Assembly: GCA_030699345.1 (NCBI GenBank)
Contig: JAUYMX010000191.1
Coordinates: 1 to 35,442, forward strand
DNA: 35,442 bases
Reading direction: 5' to 3'
Origin: Methylococcaceae bacterium
Lineage (GTDB): Bacteria > Pseudomonadota > Gammaproteobacteria > Methylococcales > Methylomonadaceae
In this document: positions 30,746-35,442 of the stretch, piece by piece
Layout of the letters: every line of letters begins with the position of its first letter
Position numbering within the stretch: the first letter of the stretch is position 1
The notes under the pieces: generated by a model
What the model saw: only the letters and a program-made list of their open reading frames with translations
Told to the model about the DNA's origin: nothing
Databases searched by the model: none
Position numbers and translations under genes: made by a program

Positions 30746-31388
30746 ATTTAAACAAACAGTAACGGTAGCTTTGTTGGCTTCATCAATTCTGCTGGCAACA
30801 GAAGCGAATGCTGCTTGGGGCATACCATCAACAGGTCCGGAGGTGGCTATCACTGACTCCATTGTTCCTATTGACGCCAATACCTGGACTTATACCTATA
30901 CACTTACAAATATCACGCATTGCTTTCTCGATTGTGGAAATACAGCTCCAACTGCCTTTGGGACGAAATCGATAAGCGATTACATACTTGCAGTCCGAGA
31001 GTTTGCAATTCCCTATTTTGACGATGCAAATGTGACGCTTGTCACCGCTCCGGCAAACTGGACATCGCAGGTAGTCGCCGACGATATTTTTGGATTAGGT
31101 TCTGGCGCCCATGCTCTGGTTTGGACGGCATTGACTGATAATTCCGGCATCGCTTTAGGCGCAACACTTGGCGGATTCTCTTATGAGTCGACCTTTGGTC
31201 CCGGCAAAGGGCCATTTTCAACCACGTTCGGCGGCGGATGGGTAGTACTTGGAGATCCGGCTATTCCTCTCTCACCAAGTGCGATTGCTGCGGGTATAGC
31301 GCCTTCTGCCATACCTGTTCCAGCAGCCGTTTGGTTATTTAGTAGCGGATTGGGCTTGCTGGGATTCATCAATCGCCGAAAAAGCTGA
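30738..31388 (+). CDS. Exported protein with VPxxxVWLF C-terminal sorting signal
   Basis: ATG 30738 (track start 30717 is too early) lies 8 bp inside the previous gene, so the two are translationally coupled. The 216-residue protein has a signal peptide (LLASSILLATEANA-A), a beta-rich middle with TWTYTYTLTNITHC and two Cys, and the sorting signal IPVPAAVWLFSSGLGLLGF followed by NRRKS. The Arg-rich end is the expected stop for exosortase-type processing. I do not recognise the middle domain. The two proteins probably serve a shared envelope or extracellular role under the same c-di-GMP-responsive leader. A terminator follows at 31403. Confidence 0.82.
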   Translation: MLKFKQTVTVALLASSILLATEANAAWGIPSTGPEVAITDSIVPIDANTWTYTYTLTNITHCFLDCGNTAPTAFGTKSISDYILAVREFAIPYFDDANVTLVTAPANWTSQVVADDIFGLGSGAHALVWTALTDNSGIALGATLGGFSYESTFGPGKGPFSTTFGGGWVVLGDPAIPLSPSAIAAGIAPSAIPVPAAVWLFSSGLGLLGFINRRKS

Positions 31389-31402
31389 AATATCTGACTT
31401 TT

Positions 31403-31437
31403 ATCCTATGTCAAGGATAGGTAATATAGGATTTTTT
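31403..31437 (+). terminator. Intrinsic terminator after the sorting-signal operon
   Basis: ATCCTAT (31403-31409) pairs with ATAGGAT (31426-31432), followed by TTTTTT. The loop can form an extra small stem. It lies 15 bp after the stop codon. Confidence 0.65.
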
Positions 31438-32317
31438 ACGTGCATTGAACTGATCGACTACTACCGTCAAGTCTTGATTTGACTGTTTTTTACAAAGCGA
31501 AGTGGACTTTGCAATCCGGTTACCCGAAGCACTTTCCGTAATCGCAATTTAGAAATGTCTGTTCGGCGGCAATGACCCTGGCCGGTCAGACGCAATAGTG
31601 CCACTTTGCAAATGACCGGTATCGGGAAGCTTAAATCCATAGCTCAATGTCGCAAATGGGTCGTCTACTGTCGGAGATCTTTTTGCAAAACCCTATAAAC
31701 TAAAACGCCAAGTATCTGGATTTTCAACATTATGATAAGTTTAAAAGAGTTCGTTTTTTCGTTGATTTCAACAATCAATACACCTTTTGATTTAGTTAAA
31801 TTTTAACTTTTGAGCCACTTGCAAAACTATCGCCCAGAATCTGGCTAAGTTAAACAAGGCTGCTGATAAGCCGGTTTTTTTAAGCGGCCCCTGCTATTTC
31901 TAGTTAGTTGCCACGCAATTTCGGTGCTTTTTCACTATTCAAGGCATAGCGGTCCCATCCATCCAATATGTTCCAGTCAATCAATGCGTTTTTACGTCAC
32001 TAATATCATCATTTGATTGGTGATTAGCGGCAGAATCCCAAACATCAAATGACACATAACCTTCGTGTGCCCGCGCACACGGACAAAGCGCCCACCAATC
32101 TCATCTTTTAAACGGCTATTCACACGTTCAACAGTACTTCGCTCGTTGTAGCGTATTGCTTCGGCAGTGGTATGCCCGAGCTGTCGGCAGCGATTCTTTT
32201 TTTGAGGCCAGCTCTGCTTTTAAGGCGGCATCCCGACGCGGATTCACATCAATCAGCGGGATATGTCCCAGTTGTCGGCTGACGGCATGAATCTGCGGGG
32301 CATCGTAAGCGGCGTCC

Positions 32318-32336
32318 ACTAGTGCCCCGTGTGGGT
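32318..32336 (+). mobile_element. Micro-insertion element, copy m2 (19 bp)
   Basis: ACTAGTGCCCCGTGTGGGT lies inside the transposase gene between GGCGTCC and ATGACATC. Deleting it restores LYDVMDAAYDAP, the region of the second catalytic Asp. The insert is identical to m3 over 19 bp and flanked in the same way (C before, A after). Confidence 0.8.
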
Positions 32337-32828
32337 ATGACATCATAAAGATTGGTGACGCGCTCACTGCTCATGTGGGCTAAGGGCAGCGCGACTTGGC
32401 TATCATGGACAGAGGTTGAGGTTAAACACCGCACTAATGGGAATGCCGCCGTCAGCGACATCCAGGTGTAATTTGTAGCCGGTCCAGCTGGTTTTGTAAC
32501 CTTTACTGTTTTTCTTAGTGCCCACGTCGCACGCCGTGGGTAAGTCAGTGAGCATATCGGCGAGATTCATGCCGTCGGCTTGTTGTTCGAGGCGTGTCAA
32601 TGGCTTGGGAAGACGTTCTTCACCCCGTTTCGGGCGACCACGCTGGGCAGCTATTTTGGGGGCGATGACTTTTTTAAGCGGTTTTTCGCGTGCCTCAATA
32701 GCCGTCGAATCGCGGCTGTTATGGCCCACTATCTCGCCCGTATAGCTTTTTTTGATCAAGGCTTCATGGACGCGTTCAGGCAAATAGGCGGCGGAGAACT
32801 CGGCAAAGGCCCGCGAGAAGGTCCATTC

Positions 32829-32847
32829 ACTAGTGCCCCGTGTGGGT
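32829..32847 (+). mobile_element. Micro-insertion element, copy m3 (19 bp)
   Basis: This copy is identical to m2. Deleting it leaves GATGTCCCCGATGAATGG on the minus strand (DVPDEW), joining the blocks RRDVP and EWTFSRAF in one frame. It is flanked by C and A like the others. Confidence 0.8.
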
Positions 32848-32877
32848 ATCGGGGACATCACGGCGACGCTCCCAGCC

Positions 32878-32894
32878 ATTTATGCCCTTTGGGT
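32878..32894 (+). mobile_element. Micro-insertion element, copy m4 (17 bp)
   Basis: ATTTATGCCCTTTGGGT interrupts the transposase between GCC and ACAAAT. Deleting it restores RRICGWERRRDV. It is 31 bp from m3 and shares with it the TGCCC...TGGGTA core, and it differs from m1 by one base. Confidence 0.78.
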
Positions 32895-33326
32895 ACAAAT
32901 CCGCCTTAAGGCACTATCGGTGGACAATCGATCCAGCAAGGCGCGCGTCGTCGGTAGGTGGTAAATAGTTTTCGCAACAAACGCCCGAGCAATGGCGGTG
33001 CGGTCTTGAGGCGGTCGACCTGGAAAGCCTCGACTGGAGGTGATGAATTCCTCGATGCGTATGATTTCCAACGTAGTGACCAAGGCTTGTTGTTTCTCGG
33101 TCTTTGGCCCCAGTTCTTCGGCTAGCCAGGGAAATAATGAGCTTTGGATGTTCAGCCATGTTTGTGATAAAGTTTCGTTTAACCCGTTCATCTTATTGAT
33201 ATTTATTGGTTTTTAGTCAATTCAATTTTATCATTTTTGAACAGGTTTTTCTTTTTTGGCCGTTCCGGCTACTAATTACGCTCGCTTTAAGGGGTTTTGC
33301 AAGTTCCTCAAACTACTAAAGAACTC

Positions 33327-35210
33327 ATGCCTGCTAACAAAAAGTCTATTCAAGACCCCTACGAAGCGATTTTAAAACAATTGCTTGTTGAACTGGTCGA
33401 ATTGCGCGAAACCATTGAAGATCATGCCAATCAACGTCTGCAAAAATACCAGAACAGCTATCATGGCGGCTTGTTTTCAAAAAGCGCACGTAATCTTGCA
33501 CACTATCTGGCGATGCGGCAATTTGACCTGCGCCATTTACAAGATCGCTTGGCACAGGCGGGCTTATCCTCGTTAGGCCGATCAGAATCATCGGTGTTAT
33601 CAACGTTCGATGCGCTGATTGAGGTATTAAACCGCGCCACCAATAAGTCCTATCAACCCAGCGCCAGGAACCCCAGCGAGAGTGGCTTTAATCGCGGCCA
33701 GCAGCTGTTGGAACAACACACCATCGCATTATTTGGCTCTTTTCATGATCATAGTAAAGCGCATGTCATGGTCACTTTGGGGACTGATGCCTCCTGGGAT
33801 TACGACTTGGTCAGCGCCTTACTGGAAAAAGGCATGACCTGCGCCCGTATCAATTGCGCCCATGATGATCCGGTTATCTGGCAGAAGATGATCAGCAATA
33901 TTCGTCGTGCCGAAACAGAACTGGCTAGTCCATGTCGAATTTTGATGGATTTAGCCGGACATAAAATTCGGACCGGCGCCATTACCCCAGGGCCCGCAGT
34001 ACATCGGATCAAAGTTCAAAAAGACCGCACCGGTAAGATCATCGCCCCAGGCTATTTGCTATTAACCAGTCAAGTTGATGCGACAGGCAATACTGATGCT
34101 TTGTTTAAAGTGCTAATACCCGAACAATTACACCGGCAACTTCAGCCAAAAATGACATTGAGCTTTACTGATACGCGTAATAGGCCCCGATATTTACAAG
34201 TGGAGCAAGCGCTGTCTGAGTCCGATTGGCTGGTAAGTTGCCCGCAAACGGCTTATCTGGCTTCTGGTTGTGTCATACAACTGTTGTCCGCAGATAAGTC
34301 AGCCCCCCAGAAAACGGTTGGCAAATTTAATTTGGGCGAATTTCCAGGTGAGCCTTTGGAGATTCGGGTGTTTAAAGGCGATACGGTTCTGCTAACGGCA
34401 GAACATATTCTTGGTAAACCCGCTGAACATAATGCCGATGGTGAGTTAACACACCCCGCGCAAATTGGCTGTACACTGTCATCGGCCATCAATAAACTTA
34501 AGGTGGGGCAACCGGTATGGATCGATGACGGCAAACTGGGCGCGACAGTCGAAGCCGTGTCCAAAAAAGGTGCGCTGTTGCGCATCACTCATGCAAAATC
34601 CAGCGGCGTTTGTATAAATTCCGACAAAGGCATTAATTTTCCGGAAACCGATCTTGGCTTGTCGCCATTAAGTCAGAAAGATTTAGTCGACTTGGATTTT
34701 GCCTGTGCTCATGCCGATTTAGTTGGCTTTTCATTTGTCGAAAGCCAACAGGATATGGAGTTATTGATGGATGAATTGGCAAAACGCAACGCTGCGGAAA
34801 TGCCTATCATCGCCAAGATTGAAACCAATCGTGCGGTAAAAAATCTGCCGGACATTATCTTGGGCACTATCGGGCGATACAACCTAGGCATCATGATTGC
34901 CCGTGGCGATTTAGCGGTGGAACTGGGTAGTGCCAGATTGGCTGAAATACAGGAAGAATTGTTATGGCTATGTGAGGCGGCGCATGTTCCCGTCATTTGG
35001 GCAACACAAGTACTCGAATCCATCGCCAAAAAAGGCACCCGGTCACGCCCTGAATTTACCGATGCAGCCATGGCCGTGCGCGCGGAATGCGTCATGCTTA
35101 ACAAAGGTCCCTACATACTGGATGCGATAGAAGCATTGGTTAATGTGATGAAACGCATGCATGAACACCAACGGAAAAAGTTTTCGCGCTTACGAGCGTT
35201 GCAATGGTGA
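33327..35210 (+). CDS. Pyruvate kinase family protein with long N-terminal extension
   Basis: I prefer ATG 33327 (MPANKKSIQD) over the track's TTG 33297, which lies in the IS end. The ~627-residue protein has a helical N-terminal extension (about 1-130), then the barrel start FGSFHDHSKAHVMVTLGTDASWDY, RILMDLAGHKIRTG, a B-domain-like insert, SDKGINFPETDLGL, DLVGFSFVES, IAKIETNRAVKNL, IMIARGDLAVELG and PVIWATQVLESIAKKGTRSRPEFTD. It lacks the allosteric C-terminal domain of classical enzymes. Key residues for PEP and Mg binding (IAKIE, ARGDL) are present. VNKG-type motifs appear as MLNKGPYILDA. It could convert PEP and ADP to pyruvate and ATP or act on a related substrate. No ribosome binding site is obvious. 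Confidence 0.85.
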   Translation: MPANKKSIQDPYEAILKQLLVELVELRETIEDHANQRLQKYQNSYHGGLFSKSARNLAHYLAMRQFDLRHLQDRLAQAGLSSLGRSESSVLSTFDALIEVLNRATNKSYQPSARNPSESGFNRGQQLLEQHTIALFGSFHDHSKAHVMVTLGTDASWDYDLVSALLEKGMTCARINCAHDDPVIWQKMISNIRRAETELASPCRILMDLAGHKIRTGAITPGPAVHRIKVQKDRTGKIIAPGYLLLTSQVDATGNTDALFKVLIPEQLHRQLQPKMTLSFTDTRNRPRYLQVEQALSESDWLVSCPQTAYLASGCVIQLLSADKSAPQKTVGKFNLGEFPGEPLEIRVFKGDTVLLTAEHILGKPAEHNADGELTHPAQIGCTLSSAINKLKVGQPVWIDDGKLGATVEAVSKKGALLRITHAKSSGVCINSDKGINFPETDLGLSPLSQKDLVDLDFACAHADLVGFSFVESQQDMELLMDELAKRNAAEMPIIAKIETNRAVKNLPDIILGTIGRYNLGIMIARGDLAVELGSARLAEIQEELLWLCEAAHVPVIWATQVLESIAKKGTRSRPEFTDAAMAVRAECVMLNKGPYILDAIEALVNVMKRMHEHQRKKFSRLRALQW

Positions 35211-35302
35211 ACTTAATTTCATAGGTTCTGGCGCTGCGCCTTAATCACTGATGTTACGCAAACTAAAAGAAATGATCTTTACCTATACTCAAGGATCGCT
35301 GG

Positions 35303-35329
35303 TGTCGCTATCGCGACAGTTTATTTTAA
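35303..35329 (+). terminator. Intrinsic terminator after the pyruvate kinase gene
   Basis: TGTCGC-TATC-GCGACA forms a 6-bp stem followed by GTTTATTTT. A second hairpin (TGTCGGT/ACCGACA, 35330-35349) follows at once. Together they end the transcript about 95 bp after the stop. Confidence 0.6.
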
Positions 35330-35354
35330 TGTCGGTTCTCGCACCGACAGGCGA

Positions 35355-35436
35355 GCTACTTTCTTTTGCTTCGCCTCGGCAACTGCTCCCTGCGTTGCTC
35401 TACCTCCTGCATCCTTGCAGTCGAAAAGAAAGTAGC
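35355..35436. repeat. Long-loop inverted repeat at the window edge
   Basis: GCTACTTTCTTTT (35355-35367) pairs perfectly over 13 bp with AAAAGAAAGTAGC (35424-35436) across a 56-nt loop. The same kind of 'ctactttcttttgcttcg' element is often found after genes in proteobacteria. It may continue beyond the window. Confidence 0.55.
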
Positions 35437-35442
35437 CAAAGA

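Larger units (their letters stand above)
31992..33191 (-). pseudogene. Transposase gene broken by three micro-insertions and two small indels
   Basis: Pieces on the minus strand assemble into one DDE transposase of about 380 residues: MNGLNETLSQTWLNIQ, TTRALLDRLSTDSALRRIC, then WERRRDV, EWTFSRAFAEF, NSRDSTAIEA (first Asp), KGYKTSWTGYKLHLDVADG, SVHDSQVALPLAHM, DAAYDAP (second Asp), RSTVERVNSRLKDE (Glu) and LITNQMMILVT. Breaks occur at 32878-32894 (17-bp insert), 32829-32847 (19 bp), 32318-32336 (19 bp), an extra base near 32424 and an extra base in the T7 run at 32197-32203. None of the four track ORFs is a complete protein. The element cannot transpose by itself. Confidence 0.85.
31683..33302 (-). 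mobile_element. Defective IS element with DDE transposase (about 1.6 kb)
   Basis: The ends TTGCAAAACCCT (31683 onward) and, inverted, TTGCAAAACCCC (33302-33291) bracket a broken transposase gene on the minus strand. Similarity of the ends continues loosely (TATAAA / TTAAAG). No convincing target duplication was seen. The right end lies only 25 bp before the pyruvate kinase ATG. The family appears to be of the IS4/IS5 group, judged by transposase blocks only. The 290 bp between the left end and the transposase stop contains no gene. Confidence 0.7.

Noticed and set aside
32518-32909. Plus-strand ORFs at 32518-32745 and 32580-32909
   Set aside because: They are shadows of the minus-strand transposase pieces, which show recognisable transposase blocks.

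Overview
The window looks like the chromosome of a gammaproteobacterium, most likely a methanotroph of the Methylococcales. This is inferred from gene content, not from a marker gene: a Csp3-like copper-storage protein, an SmbP-like periplasmic metal-binding protein, several CsbD/BON/DUF883-type stress proteins, and exported proteins ending in a 'VPxxxVWLFxxG' sorting signal. There are no tRNA or rRNA genes, no CRISPR array and no prophage.

Layout. (1) 1-5.4 kb, plus strand: copper protein, PQQ-type sugar dehydrogenase lipoprotein, membrane protein, 24-residue membrane peptide, BON lipoprotein, then a yqjD/yqjE/yqjK-like block with a duplicated DUF883 gene. (2) 5.5-13.3 kb, minus strand: CDF metal exporter, glutathione reductase behind a frameshifted peroxiredoxin, then a run of small stress and envelope proteins (DUF2383, SmbP, three CsbD proteins, DUF3185, lmo0937-type), a transglutaminase-like protein and a relic of oleate hydratase. 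(3) 13.6-19.0 kb, minus strand: GAF-HD-GYP c-di-GMP phosphodiesterase, secreted lectin-like protein, and an ECF sigma - small membrane protein - signal peptidase I operon followed by a putative metallopeptidase. (4) 19.2-21.2 kb: a decayed D-lactate dehydrogenase fragment beside a short integron-cassette array (attC sites, no integrase in view). (5) 21.3-27.1 kb, minus strand: two secreted proteins with probable papain/transglutaminase folds, a Mut7-C protein, a repeat-rich gap and a lytic transglycosylase lipoprotein. (6) 27.8-35.4 kb: a large membrane protein, a candidate c-di-GMP-I riboswitch ahead of two overlapping genes for sorting-signal proteins, a dead insertion sequence and a pyruvate kinase family gene.

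The strongest unexplained signals are two. First, a promoter class with a 22-bp partly palindromic motif exactly 17 bp before a TAnnnT box occurs in four strong copies, upstream of the copper protein, the BON lipoprotein and two CsbD genes; it suggests an undescribed stress regulon. Second, a family of 17-19 bp micro-insertions occurs in four copies. Three lie inside one transposase gene, where the interrupted coding sequence allows the uninterrupted site to be reconstructed; they resemble the very small mobile repeats known from cyanobacteria.

Two themes link distant genes. Copper and metal handling appears as the Csp-like, SmbP-like and CDF proteins. c-di-GMP signalling appears as the HD-GYP enzyme and the riboswitch candidate. 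Homopolymer-associated frameshifts at 20.3 and 32.2 kb may be real decay or assembly errors; the 10-bp duplication in the peroxiredoxin and the micro-insertions are not homopolymer errors.
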